Origin: an uncultured Dehalococcoidia bacterium
GTDB lineage: Bacteria > Chloroflexota > Dehalococcoidia > Lucifugimonadales > JAAXIE01
Length of the DNA: 64,000 nucleotides
Assembly (NCBI GenBank): GCA_951813255.1
Contig: OX638353.1
Location: 2,281,472 to 2,345,471 of the forward strand
Direction of reading: 5' to 3'
The first letter of the stretch is position 1; the number at the start of each line of letters is the position of its first letter. Below the pieces are notes generated by a model. The model saw only the letters and a program-made list of their open reading frames with translations. It had not been told where the DNA came from and searched no databases. The translations under genes were made by a program, and so were the position numbers. This document shows, one piece after another, positions 51,868 to 60,977 of the stretch.

Positions 51868-52578
51868 ATGAATAACGACACGCCTCCATACGCAACCACG
51901 ATCCGGGACCTGCCTGCGGGGGAACGCCCACGGGAGCGGTTGCGCCATTACGGACCCCAGTCCCTGAACAATGCCGATCTAATGGCCATCCTGTTACGTA
52001 CTGGTATGCAGGGCGAGAATGTTATAGCCATGGCCCACCGACTCATCTCCACATTCAAGGGGCTGGAAGGCTTGGGAAAGGCATCCTTCACAGAACTCAT
52101 CGAAGAGAAGGGAATCAGCGAGGCCAAAGCCTGCCAGCTCATGGCGGCTCTGGAACTGGGCCGCCGCGCGGTTTCCCTTGCCCGTGAAGACAAGCCTCTA
52201 ATAAGTCACCCTAGAGACATCTACAGCCTGCTGGGCGCTGAGATGAGCGGATTGGACCAGGAACACATCAAAGTCGTGCTGTTGAACACCCGTAACGAGG
52301 TGATGTCAGTACATGAAATCTACAAAGGTAACGTGCACACTGCTATCATACGTGTGGCCGAAGTCATCCGGCCTGCCATACGCGAGAATGCTCCCGCTAT
52401 GGTGGCCGTGCACAATCATCCAACAGGCGACCCGGAGCCGAGCGCCCAGGACGTGAGCATGACCGTGGATGTGCGCCAAGCCGCAGAACTACTGGACATC
52501 GAGCTGGTAGACCACGTTATCATAGGGAAGGGAGGACGCTTCTCCAGCCTTAAAGAGCATAACTTGGGGTTCCACTAG
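51868..52578 (+). CDS. radC: RadC / JAB-domain DNA repair-like protein
   Basis: 236 residues. The N-terminal helix-hairpin-helix part (IRDLPAGERPRERL ... GLEGLGKASFTELIEEKGISEAKA) and the JAB domain with the metal motif AVHNHPTGDPEPSAQD are typical. Despite the name, its role in repair is unproven; a metallopeptidase or nuclease-like activity is suggested by the JAMM residues. Confidence 0.93.
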   Translation: MNNDTPPYATTIRDLPAGERPRERLRHYGPQSLNNADLMAILLRTGMQGENVIAMAHRLISTFKGLEGLGKASFTELIEEKGISEAKACQLMAALELGRRAVSLAREDKPLISHPRDIYSLLGAEMSGLDQEHIKVVLLNTRNEVMSVHEIYKGNVHTAIIRVAEVIRPAIRENAPAMVAVHNHPTGDPEPSAQDVSMTVDVRQAAELLDIELVDHVIIGKGGRFSSLKEHNLGFH

Positions 52579-52592
52579 GCAAGACCCCACAC

Positions 52593-54041
52593 ATGCGGAG
52601 AGCGCGGGATACTAAACGGGACGGGAAATTTCGAATGCCTCTGACCAAAACTATGCGACTGCCCTTGGCCCTGCTGGCTGGCCTCTTGCTGGCCAGCTTG
52701 CTCTTCACTGCGCCTTTTGCGTCCACGCCCCTCATGGCGCAGTCGGACGAGCCGATGATCGTTTCAGACAGCGTGGAGAGCAACTTCCCCGATGGGCTGG
52801 TGTTCGGCGCAGTGGCCCGTGGCCCCGATCCCATTGAGCACCTGCGGGTGCTATTGCGTGTTCCCGGCAGCGAGACCCTAACGAACGGACGCCTGAACAT
52901 CACCCCCGGCACGGAGGTCAGCGGCGAGTACGCGCTGAACACGCGCACCGGGGGCCAGTACGTCCCCCCTGGAACACCGATTTCCTACGTCTACGAGCTA
53001 AGAGACTCCGCGGGACGGACCGTGCGTACTCCCGAGCGCGAGGTGGTGTACGATGACAGCCGGTTCCAGTGGCTTCAGCTATCCGAGGGACTTGTGACCG
53101 TCTACTACTATGGTGGCAGCTTGGCTGAGTTCGTGAAGAAGCGGGCCGAAATCGTGCTGGACGCCGCGGTACAGACTGTGGAGAACATGGCCCCGATCCT
53201 CGGTATTGATCCCAACCTACCTATCCGGGTGGTGACCTACAACAACTACCGTGACCTGAGTGGAGCCCTGCCATTCCGCTCCGCAGCAGTTCGGGAAGAC
53301 CTGATCACCCAGGGTATGGCTTGGGCTGACGAGCGGGTGGTGCTCGTACTCGGCGACGAGACCACAGTCACAGGCATTACCTCCCATGAACTGACTCACA
53401 TCCTGGTAGCCGAGGCAGCCGGCAGAGGCTATCCACGCCTGCCCACATGGCTCAACGAAGGCTTGGCCGAGTTTGGCAATCTCGACCAAGGCGAGAGCTA
53501 CACCCAAGCCTTGCTGCACGGGATCTACACCCGCCGTGTCAAACCCTTATGGTACCTGAGCGACTTCGGCGGGGAACCCGAGGACATCGTCATAGCCTAC
53601 GGGCACTCCCGGTCCGTCGTGCGTTATCTCATCGCCCGGTACGGACCTGAGAAGATCGCCGAACTCATGAGCACCCTTCGGGTCACCTTGGATGTGGACC
53701 AAGCCCTGCAGCAAGTGTACGGGTTCGACCAGCATGGACTGGACACCGAGTGGCGTTTGCAGATTGGGTTGGAACCTCTACCAGCGCCCGGCGAGTTGGA
53801 AGCACAACGGCGCAGTGCATCCGATGAACCCTCCGCTGGGACCACACCCGCTCCGGCTCCCGAGCCGCCTGCTCCGCAGCCAGCTTCTGAGACGGCTGCC
53901 GCGGAAGAGGAGCCTGCAGGCCGCGTAGGGTCCAGTTGCTCCGCTGCTGCCCCCGATGCCCAAGCTACCATTCCCGTCGGAATGATCGCTCTAGGACTCC
54001 TCTTTGGGCCGCTCTTGTTCCGGCTGCGTCGACGCGACTAA
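52593..54041 (+). CDS. Secreted, membrane-anchored MA-clan metallopeptidase-like protein
   Basis: 482 residues (476 less if ATG 52635 is the start by 14). A signal segment (LPLALLAGLLLASLLFTAPF) ends near residue 50. HELTH near residue 265 and the downstream NEGLAEF give the HExxH...E zinc site of gluzincins. A Pro/Ala/Glu-rich stretch and a final membrane helix (MIALGLLFGPLLFRLRRRD) suggest anchoring at the outer face. Substrate unknown. Confidence 0.85.
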   Translation: MRRARDTKRDGKFRMPLTKTMRLPLALLAGLLLASLLFTAPFASTPLMAQSDEPMIVSDSVESNFPDGLVFGAVARGPDPIEHLRVLLRVPGSETLTNGRLNITPGTEVSGEYALNTRTGGQYVPPGTPISYVYELRDSAGRTVRTPEREVVYDDSRFQWLQLSEGLVTVYYYGGSLAEFVKKRAEIVLDAAVQTVENMAPILGIDPNLPIRVVTYNNYRDLSGALPFRSAAVREDLITQGMAWADERVVLVLGDETTVTGITSHELTHILVAEAAGRGYPRLPTWLNEGLAEFGNLDQGESYTQALLHGIYTRRVKPLWYLSDFGGEPEDIVIAYGHSRSVVRYLIARYGPEKIAELMSTLRVTLDVDQALQQVYGFDQHGLDTEWRLQIGLEPLPAPGELEAQRRSASDEPSAGTTPAPAPEPPAPQPASETAAAEEEPAGRVGSSCSAAAPDAQATIPVGMIALGLLFGPLLFRLRRRD

Positions 54042-55048
54042 CGCGCTCGGGGATTCAGAGCATCGTTCAGGGCATCACCCAGCAGGTTGAATGTGAACAG
54101 CAGCAGGGCAAGAACGCCTGCTGGGAACAGAAGCAGGTGAGGCTCGGTCCTGAGCACTGACACGCTCCCGTACTCAAACATCATGATGCCTAAGCTCGGC
54201 GTTGGAGACTGGATGCCAATACCGATAAAGCTAAGGAACACTTCCGAGCCGGCAATCGTTCCCATGCCCATGGAAACCAGTACGATGACCGGACTGAGGA
54301 TGTTGGGCAGGACGTGAGAGCGAAGGATACGCCAGTTGCTGGCGCCCACGGAAATGGCAGCGTCCACGTACTGGTTCTCGCGCACTGAGAGCACCTGACC
54401 ACGCACAATGCGCATCATACCAACCCAGGAAAAGGCGGAGAGGGCGCCGAACACAATAAAGTAGTCCACGACTCCTAGGCGGATGAGGTCGCGCCCCACG
54501 TCGCCAAAATCACGCACCCAATCAACGACCGGTGGACGTACCGAGGCTGCGAGTAGAATCACGAGAAGTATGGTGGGAAAGGCCGTAAACAATTCACCGA
54601 TGCGGTTGATGAGGGAGTCGACCAACCCACGAAAGTAGCCAGCCACGAGACCGAAGCCAATGCCAAGGAACAGGCTGCCGGTGACGATCCCTGCGATGGT
54701 TACAATGACTGTGGTGCGCAGGCTGAATATAACCCGAGTGAACTGATCCCTTCCCAATGCGTCGGTTCCGAAGGGATGGCTGAAGGACGGGCCTTCACAG
54801 AGTGCGCAGAATCTCGCAGACTCATCGGGCTCGGTGAGCCTCTGGTCGTTGTAACCGTAGGGGGTCACCCAGGTTGCTAATGCTCCAGCCAGATAGATGA
54901 CTACGATGATGGCCAGACATATGATTCCGATACGCTTTCTTATGAGGCGCCGCCAAGCTTGGCGCCAATAGCCTTGGGTCTGGGTCTGGGACAGCGTGAT
55001 TTGGGCAAGGCCTTCGCTCTGGCTAGCCACCGGGGGCTCCATGCTCAA
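54038..55048 (-). CDS. Peptide ABC transporter permease, DppC type
   Basis: 336 residues. A cytosolic start, one N-terminal segment (IGIICLAIIVVIYLAGALATW), HPFGTDALGRDQFTRVIF, then five more segments. The EAA-loop near AISVGASNWRILRSHVLPN contacts the ATPase. It overlaps dppB by 26 bp. The ATPase subunits DppD/DppF are not in the window. Confidence 0.93.
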   Translation of the reverse strand: MSMEPPVASQSEGLAQITLSQTQTQGYWRQAWRRLIRKRIGIICLAIIVVIYLAGALATWVTPYGYNDQRLTEPDESARFCALCEGPSFSHPFGTDALGRDQFTRVIFSLRTTVIVTIAGIVTGSLFLGIGFGLVAGYFRGLVDSLINRIGELFTAFPTILLVILLAASVRPPVVDWVRDFGDVGRDLIRLGVVDYFIVFGALSAFSWVGMMRIVRGQVLSVRENQYVDAAISVGASNWRILRSHVLPNILSPVIVLVSMGMGTIAGSEVFLSFIGIGIQSPTPSLGIMMFEYGSVSVLRTEPHLLLFPAGVLALLLFTFNLLGDALNDALNPRAR

Positions 55049-55970
55049 GGCTTATGCGCGGGTCGAGGAAGGGATAGACGATGTCCACCAGAAGGTTGGT
55101 CAGGAAGAAGGCCCCGCCACCTATCAGGACCAAGGCGGTGATAACGGGGTAGTCACGCTGGAAAAGGGACTCGATGGCGAGCTGTCCCGCTCCGGGGATA
55201 CCGAAGAACAACTCGATTATCACGGAGCTGATCAGCAGCCCTGACAAGGACATGCCAAGAACGGTGACGACTGGTATGAGGGCGTTCCGCAGGATGTGAC
55301 GGGTTCGGACGGCCGTCTCGCCCAAGCCCTTGGCCCGCGCCGTGCGGACGTAGTCCTGAGACATCACCTCTAAGGTGCTGGCCCGGGTCAAGCGGGCCAG
55401 CACGGCCACGCCGGGGATGCCAATAGCGAAAGCGGGCAGGATGATGTGGGCATCGAAGAACCCTCCCCAACCCTGCACGGGCAATACCTCCAGCCATAAC
55501 CCGAAAATCATGATCAAGCCCGGAGCAGTCAGGAAGACAGGGAACGACATCCCGAGCAGGGTGGTGCTGATAATCAGAGGGTCAATCCATGTGCCCTGCT
55601 TCACGGCCGCGTAGAGGCCTAGGGGGATCCCCAAGGCAAAAGCCACGATCATACCCGCTAGGTCGAGCTGGAAGGACACCCATATCTTTCTTGCCAGGAG
55701 TTCCCCGACGGTCGTGCCCGGGCGGACGTAGCTCTCCCCTAGGTCGCCACGGACAGCGTTGGAGATATAGCGCCCAAACTGGACGAGTACCGGGTCATTG
55801 AAGCCGTGTTCCTCCCGCAGGCGCTCCACGGCTTCGGGGTTGGCCCTGGGTCCAAGCCGCGCTTGGAAAGGATCGCCGGGCACCACGCTGCCTAGGAAAA
55901 AGGTGACAAAGCACACTATCAGCAGGAGAACCGGTGCCCATAAGAGGCGTCGACCAATGTACACCCACAT
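55023..55970 (-). CDS. Peptide ABC transporter permease, DppB type
   Basis: 315 residues. MWVYIGRRLLWAPVLLLIVCFVTFFLGSVVPGDP is the family N-terminus. Six membrane segments in total, with EAA-like RTARAKGLGETAVRTRHILRNALIP. It forms the membrane pore with the DppC partner. Confidence 0.94.
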   Translation of the reverse strand: MWVYIGRRLLWAPVLLLIVCFVTFFLGSVVPGDPFQARLGPRANPEAVERLREEHGFNDPVLVQFGRYISNAVRGDLGESYVRPGTTVGELLARKIWVSFQLDLAGMIVAFALGIPLGLYAAVKQGTWIDPLIISTTLLGMSFPVFLTAPGLIMIFGLWLEVLPVQGWGGFFDAHIILPAFAIGIPGVAVLARLTRASTLEVMSQDYVRTARAKGLGETAVRTRHILRNALIPVVTVLGMSLSGLLISSVIIELFFGIPGAGQLAIESLFQRDYPVITALVLIGGGAFFLTNLLVDIVYPFLDPRISLEHGAPGG

Positions 55971-55991
55971 GGCGCCGCCCCGCTGGGCTTC

Positions 55992-57692
55992 CTATTCCTC
56001 GATGTAGACGTACCGCAGCTTGGGGATGATCAACGGGGTCTGGTGGTAGTCCTTCACGCTGGGTTTCACCAGGATATACTGTTCTCCACCATGCCAGAGG
56101 GGTATCCACGGAGCATCGGCGAGAATGAGCCGTTCGATCTCTTGGTACTGCGCATAACGCTCCTCGGGGTCGCCCAGCCTTGCCTGCTCCAACAGGGAGT
56201 CGACTTGGGAATTGCTGTACCCGGTGTGGTTGTTGCTGCTCTCACTGTGGAACAGTATGTCTAGGAAGTTCTCCGGGTCGGGATAGTCGGCAATCCAGCC
56301 GATCTCGAACATCTGGAAGATGCGACTATGCAAGTCCTGCAGGTAGACGGCAAAGTCGGTTTGCTGCACATCGACCTCAATGCCAAGGTTCTGGCGCCAC
56401 ATCTCCTGTATCACCTGGGTATCCAGGCCCACGTTGGCCCCGAAGCTACCTGCCGTGGTCAGCACGATGAGGCCCAGCGCTTCGGGATCGTCCCCATACT
56501 TGGATTCCGCTAGAAGCTGCCGGGCTTTGTCCGGGTCATATTCATAGCCCGGAATATCCGGGTTGTACCCTGGGAAGTTGGGAGGCAGGATGCCCTTGGC
56601 GGGAACAACCAGGTCTCCCAGCACTATGTCAGCGATTTCCGCCCGGTCGATGGCGTAATTCAGGGCCAGACGCACATTGGGGTCATCGAAGGGGGGCTCG
56701 TTCACGTTCAGCCCAATGTACCGTGTATCGAAGGGTGGAGGAGCGGTACGCAACTGGCCGCTCAACTCTTCAGTGGGATCGAGGAGCCGGTCTAGGTCAG
56801 CCAGCCCAACGCCGGTTATGTGTATCTCATCGTTTTCATACATCAGCATGGCAGTGCCGCCGCTGAGTATGAACTCGACGGCCTGCAGACGGGGCGCGCC
56901 CAGGTGATAGCCGTCGTGCCTCTCCAGCACCATCCGCTCGCCCAGCTCATAGGAAGCCAGCTTAAAGGGGCCAGTAGCATTGGGGCGGCGGAACCAACGA
57001 TCATCGATTCCCACCTGATTGCGGTCTACGACAAAGGCTGTGGGATAGGTAAGCTTGGCTAGGAAGTAGCTCTTGGGCGCGTCGATGTCGATGCGTATGG
57101 TGACATCGTCCACCACCTGGACACCAGAGATTTCATCGGCCTCGCCTTCTAGTTTGGCCTCCACTCCGATGATGTCTCCCAAGTACTGGTCAGCTACCAG
57201 TGACAGCGTCTCGGGATCGGTAGCCCGCTCCATGGACCACTTCACATCTTGGGCAGTCACCGGCCGGCCATCATGGAAGGTGGCATTGGAGCGAATGTGG
57301 AAGACATATGTCTTCCCATCGTTGAGAACCTCCCAGTGACTCGCCAAATCGCCCACAATCTGTAGGTTGGGGTCAATGGTCACCAACCCGCCAAATATCT
57401 CGACGATAATGGTCGCCGAGGTGGCATCCGTAGTCAGGTGCGGGTCCAACGTTGGCGGGTCAGCCCACAGCCGTACGAGCCTCGCACTGCCGTCCTCTTC
57501 CGTCAGGGGCTCTGCCACGGGGGCCTCTCCGGCGGGAACCGGTGTGGCTGTGGTACCCGCAGCGGGTGCCTCTATTGGGGTTGACGTGGGACTGCTCTCA
57601 CCGCTTGTACTACCAGGGGCCGGCCTGGAACAGGCAGCGACCAACAGCAGCACAAAGACACAGAGCAATATTCCCTTGTAAAAGACTGACAT
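55992..57692 (-). CDS. Peptide ABC transporter substrate-binding lipoprotein
   Basis: 566 residues from MSVFYKGILLC at 57692; an ATG at 57716 gives eight more residues. The signal ends in the lipobox LVAAC, so it is a lipoprotein. A Ser/Thr/Pro linker is followed by the SBP_bac_5 fold: LRLWADPPTLDPHLTTDATS-like start (LVRLWADPPTLDPHL), HDGRPVTAQDVKWSMER, NYAIDRAEIADIVLG. First gene of the dppABC-like operon. Confidence 0.94.
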   Translation of the reverse strand: MSVFYKGILLCVFVLLLVAACSRPAPGSTSGESSPTSTPIEAPAAGTTATPVPAGEAPVAEPLTEEDGSARLVRLWADPPTLDPHLTTDATSATIIVEIFGGLVTIDPNLQIVGDLASHWEVLNDGKTYVFHIRSNATFHDGRPVTAQDVKWSMERATDPETLSLVADQYLGDIIGVEAKLEGEADEISGVQVVDDVTIRIDIDAPKSYFLAKLTYPTAFVVDRNQVGIDDRWFRRPNATGPFKLASYELGERMVLERHDGYHLGAPRLQAVEFILSGGTAMLMYENDEIHITGVGLADLDRLLDPTEELSGQLRTAPPPFDTRYIGLNVNEPPFDDPNVRLALNYAIDRAEIADIVLGDLVVPAKGILPPNFPGYNPDIPGYEYDPDKARQLLAESKYGDDPEALGLIVLTTAGSFGANVGLDTQVIQEMWRQNLGIEVDVQQTDFAVYLQDLHSRIFQMFEIGWIADYPDPENFLDILFHSESSNNHTGYSNSQVDSLLEQARLGDPEERYAQYQEIERLILADAPWIPLWHGGEQYILVKPSVKDYHQTPLIIPKLRYVYIEE

Positions 57693-57773
57693 ATTTCCAG
57701 GTTTATCACCGTGCATTCGTGGATACGCTTTCTGACGGTTGTTTCCGCAGGTTGAATGTGTGATCGACTAATC

Positions 57774-57803
57774 ATTGTATCCAGCGCACCTTGGGAGGTG
57801 CAA
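57774..57803 (-). promoter_or_regulatory. Promoter of the peptide transporter operon
   Basis: Minus-strand TTGCAC (57803-57798), 18-bp spacer and TACAAT (57779-57774). It overlaps the divergent promoter of the S41 protease gene. Confidence 0.55.
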
Positions 57804-57821
57804 GGCAGGCCATGGTAAACT
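57791..57821 (+). promoter_or_regulatory. Possible promoter of the S41 protease gene
   Basis: TTGGGA (57791-57796), 19-bp spacer and TAAACT (57816-57821). The start would be about 57828, only a few bases before ATG 57831. Confidence 0.4.
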
Positions 57822-57830
57822 GTAGGCCAT

Positions 57831-59222
57831 ATGACAAGGGCAATATTTGCGTTCTTCCTGCACCCTCTTTCCAGTGCCGTCGGGGCAAGAGGGATGGCAC
57901 AGGTCGTCTTGGTCTTCCTGGCGGTCGCCGGGGTTCTGATGACCCAAGCGGCCTGCTCGCGGCCTATGCCTGAGACAGCAGGGGAAGAGGGCCTGATATG
58001 GGAAGCCTGGGACATCATCAACGAGTCGTACGTCGACGCAGAGTCGGTGGACTCGGAGGCGGTCAGCGAGTCCATCATCGCTGCCATGCTGGCCCATGTA
58101 GAAGAGCCGGCTTACCCCTTCCTCACAGAGTTGGACGCCACCAGAGGCCGTGTCCCCGGCGGAGTTCCTGCAGAACTACTGAACGTCTGGAAGGCTTGGG
58201 AGTCGCTTCAGTTGAAGTACCCCGACTTGGACGAACATGCCCTCGCGGTCGCCAGCGTCTCCGGGATGGTCGCCGGACTGGGGGACACCTCCACCAGGTA
58301 CCTGACTCCTGAGGCTTACGACCGCGCCCAAGAGGAAACTGACGATGCCTACGAAGGCATCGGCGCATTCGTCAACGTGGTCGACGGCCAGATTATCCTC
58401 TCCCCCATGCGTGGCGGCCCCGCAGATGTAGGTGGGATACGTGAAGGCGATGTTCTGGTGGAGGTGGAGGGCCGATCGCTGGAGGATCTGTCCGCCGATG
58501 AGGCGGTGGCTCTGGTCCGAGGTCCGGCCCGCAGCAAGGTCCACCTGAAGGTGGCTCGGCCTGATGAAGAGCGGCCCTTAGAGTTCGACATTACCCGCGG
58601 TACTATTGATGTACCCACGGTGGACGTACAACTGCTACCGGGGGCTATCGGATATATCTACGTTTCCGAATTCAGCGACACCACTCCCACGGAAGTGCTG
58701 GATCTAGTGGAGCGGCTGAAAGCCGCCGACATGCTGGCCCTGATTCTTGACCTGCGTTTCAACCCTGGGGGACAAGTGGATTCCGCCCGCAGGGTGGCAG
58801 GGGAGTTCCTGTCTACAGGGACTTTCATGTATGAATTGGATAGCCTTGGTAATCGAACCGACCACATGATCGAGGGCGAGGGAACCATTGCTGGGGATGA
58901 TGTCCCAATGGCCATTCTGGTGGAAGGTTCCACCGCCGACGCTTCCGAGGCGCTCGCTGGGGCGCTTCAGGACGCCGACAGGGCCAAGGTCATAGGTACT
59001 GAGACGAAGGGAGAGGCTGCAGGCCTCTCTTACTTCCCGCTGGGAGACGGCTCGGCGATGCAACTCGCAGTTACGCGATGGCATACCCCCAATGGACGCC
59101 TCATCAGCGATGGAGGCATCACGCCCGATATCCAAGTCCCCTCGCTGCCAAGCTCTCCCAGCGACGCACAGCTAATACAAGCCTACGACTACCTCAACGA
59201 ATTGCTTCCCTTGTTCCGGTAG
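57831..59222 (+). CDS. S41-family C-terminal processing protease, lipoprotein
   Basis: 463 residues. A signal with lipobox TQAAC (Cys42), or Cys21 if ATG 57894 is used. A helical region (~55-170), a PDZ domain (IILSPMRGGPADVGGIREGDVLVEVEGR), then the protease core: ALILDLRFNPGGQVDSARRVA, GSTADASEALAGAL with the presumed nucleophile Ser, and GTETKGEA with a Lys. The last motif is shorter than the usual GTPTFGKG. Cleaves unstructured C-termini outside the membrane. Confidence 0.9.
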   Translation: MTRAIFAFFLHPLSSAVGARGMAQVVLVFLAVAGVLMTQAACSRPMPETAGEEGLIWEAWDIINESYVDAESVDSEAVSESIIAAMLAHVEEPAYPFLTELDATRGRVPGGVPAELLNVWKAWESLQLKYPDLDEHALAVASVSGMVAGLGDTSTRYLTPEAYDRAQEETDDAYEGIGAFVNVVDGQIILSPMRGGPADVGGIREGDVLVEVEGRSLEDLSADEAVALVRGPARSKVHLKVARPDEERPLEFDITRGTIDVPTVDVQLLPGAIGYIYVSEFSDTTPTEVLDLVERLKAADMLALILDLRFNPGGQVDSARRVAGEFLSTGTFMYELDSLGNRTDHMIEGEGTIAGDDVPMAILVEGSTADASEALAGALQDADRAKVIGTETKGEAAGLSYFPLGDGSAMQLAVTRWHTPNGRLISDGGITPDIQVPSLPSSPSDAQLIQAYDYLNELLPLFR

Positions 59223-59303
59223 GGGACCCCTACGTCCCACCTTCAGTAGAGCCCGTTACACACGGCGGTCAAGCTGTGCGATCAACGCAGGAAGAGAGAT
59301 GCC

Positions 59304-59576
59304 CTAGCTGGAGGCAGTCTCCCCATCGGCGGCCGCCACAGATCCCCCAGCTTCTTCCGATTCTTCTCGACAGCTGAGGCAGACAAAGGCATCGCCCTGT
59401 TCTCGTGCGACTTCTTGCGTCACGTTGCGACGTCGCCCGCACACGCTACAGGTCAGGGTCATCAAGGCTTCCGGGCTGGGGGTTGGTGAACCCACCCCAT
59501 AGCCTCGAAAGCCCTGATACGCAGGATTGTCTGTCTTGAGAGCGGCGAACCGCTCCCGGTTTTTGCGTTTGCTCAT
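59304..59576 (-). CDS. Small zinc-ribbon protein
   Basis: 90 residues. A basic start (MSKRKNRERFAALKTDNPAY), then LTCSVCGRRRNVTQEVAREQG and VCLSCREESEE, giving CxxC...CxxC. Family not recognised. It lies 62 bp beyond rplL on the same strand and could be the last gene of that operon. Confidence 0.75.
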   Translation of the reverse strand: MSKRKNRERFAALKTDNPAYQGFRGYGVGSPTPSPEALMTLTCSVCGRRRNVTQEVAREQGDAFVCLSCREESEEAGGSVAAADGETASS

Positions 59577-59590
59577 CCTTCACCCCATCG

Positions 59591-59611
59591 GGGCCACTAA
59601 CAAAGTGGCCC
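59591..59611 (-). terminator. Hairpin after rplL
   Basis: GGGCCACT - AACAA - AGTGGCCC, a perfect 8-bp stem, between rplL and the zinc-ribbon gene. There is no U-run, so it may be a processing or partial termination signal. Confidence 0.35.
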
Positions 59612-59638
59612 TTGAAGTGGAGGCTACCAGAGAGAAAC

Positions 59639-60031
59639 CTACTGGATGGCTACGGTAGCTCCAGCCTCTTCCAGCTTGGCTTTCACCTGGTCAGCCTCGC
59701 TCTTGGGAATGGCCTCCTTGACTGCGGCAGGGGCGCTCTCCACCAACTCCTTGGCCTCGCGCAGACCCAGGGTGGTGACTTCCCGCACGGCCTTGATGAC
59801 GTTGATCTTGTTGGAGCCGATGTCGGTGAGCGTCACGTTGAACTCGGTCTGCTCCTCCTCTTCGACTGCAGCGGCAGCTGCACCGCCATTGGCGGGACCA
59901 GCAACGGCCATGGGCATTGCCATGGGGGCGGCGGCCTTGATGCCGAACGTGTCCTCCAGGGACTTCACCAAGTCCGCCAAGTCCAGCACGGACATCTCCT
60001 TGATGGCTTCCAACACCTCATCCTTGGTCAT
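59639..60031 (-). CDS. rplL: 50S ribosomal protein L7/L12
   Basis: 130 residues. The N-terminal dimer domain, an Ala/Gly/Met-rich hinge ([21 protein letters not shown]), and the C-terminal GTPase-contact domain ([26 protein letters not shown]). It forms the ribosomal stalk with L10. Confidence 0.97.
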   Translation of the reverse strand: MTKDEVLEAIKEMSVLDLADLVKSLEDTFGIKAAAPMAMPMAVAGPANGGAAAAAVEEEEQTEFNVTLTDIGSNKINVIKAVREVTTLGLREAKELVESAPAAVKEAIPKSEADQVKAKLEEAGATVAIQ

Positions 60032-60115
60032 AACTACCTCCTTCTATGTCTGAGAGTCTCTTTGTGGTCTCAATCCAGCTGCAGCGTGGCATTCTCTCCG
60101 CTGTAACCGAGGACG

Positions 60116-60676
60116 TTACGCCCCCTCTTCCAGTTGCCTAGTCCGCTGCTGAAGCAGGTTGGCCAAGTTGGAGACAGGACCGTTGAGGACGCCCAGAAGG
60201 CCCTGCAGAGGGGACTCCAGTTGGGTCATCAGGTTGGCTACGGGCGCTTGCAGTTGCCCCAGCAGCTGTCCTGCCAACACTTCTCGAGAGGGCATGGTGG
60301 CCAAACTGGTTACGTCTGCCGCACTGAGGGCGCGCTGGCCGAGTATGCCTCCACGTATGGGAAGCTGCACGCGCGTGGTCCGCACATACTCATCTATGGC
60401 GGCGGCCGTTTGGACCGGGTCTTCGAAGCCGAAGGCTAGGGCCGTGGGGCCCTGTACTGAGTCCTTGAGATGAGGCAGTTCAGCCCCATCCGCTGCTAGA
60501 TACGTGAGAGTATTCTTGACCACGCGGTACTCTATGCCACGCTCACGCAGCCGGCGTCTCAAATCGTTGAGCACATTGACGGAGAGGCCTGTGGGGTCGG
60601 TCGCCACTGCGATGGTGCAACGGCTCAGCCTCTCCTGAATTTCCCGGGTCTGGTCGATGCGCTTCTGTGTCGGCAC
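60116..60676 (-). CDS. rplJ: 50S ribosomal protein L10
   Basis: 186 residues. RIDQTREIQERLSRCTIAVATDPTGLSVNVLNDLRRRLRERG, VVKNTLTYLA and the C-terminal stalk-binding helix are L10 features. It anchors L7/L12 dimers. The upstream leader folds as an L10 autoregulation element. Confidence 0.95.
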   Translation of the reverse strand: MPTQKRIDQTREIQERLSRCTIAVATDPTGLSVNVLNDLRRRLRERGIEYRVVKNTLTYLAADGAELPHLKDSVQGPTALAFGFEDPVQTAAAIDEYVRTTRVQLPIRGGILGQRALSAADVTSLATMPSREVLAGQLLGQLQAPVANLMTQLESPLQGLLGVLNGPVSNLANLLQQRTRQLEEGA

Positions 60677-60746
60677 GGAGTTTTCTCCTTCAAACCGGCT
60701 CGCTGGCGGCCCGTCTTTTTGGGACGATGGCTACACTGAGGTCATC

Positions 60747-60877
60747 AAAAAATCCCTGAGCCGTGGCCCAGGGATCACTTTCGGCGCGATGCGCCCGAAG
60801 GGAGTCCTCAGCGCCTCGGCGGGCCCATCGGCTTAACCCCGCTCCGGTGGAGCAGGGACCCGCTGTCTTCAGCGTAT
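60747..60877 (-). ncRNA. L10 ribosomal protein leader with attenuator
   Basis: On the minus strand GCGGGTCC pairs with GGGCCCGC around CTCC-ACC-GGAG and TTAAGCCGATGG, the known L10 leader shape. A stem ATCCCTG/CAGGGAT (60775-60752) followed by T6 is an intrinsic terminator; its CTCAG can pair instead with the upstream CTGAG (60811-60807). TAAAAT at 60889-60884 with CTAACA at 60913-60908 (18 bp) is the likely promoter. The rest of 60677-60977 has no gene. Confidence 0.85.
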
Positions 60878-60977
60878 GCGTCTATTTTAATTGTCTGCTA
60901 TTGCGGTTGTTAGCTTTCCCACTTGGGACTTGCCCACAAGCCACTAGGTCCATCTTATACAGGAACGATGGTACGGC

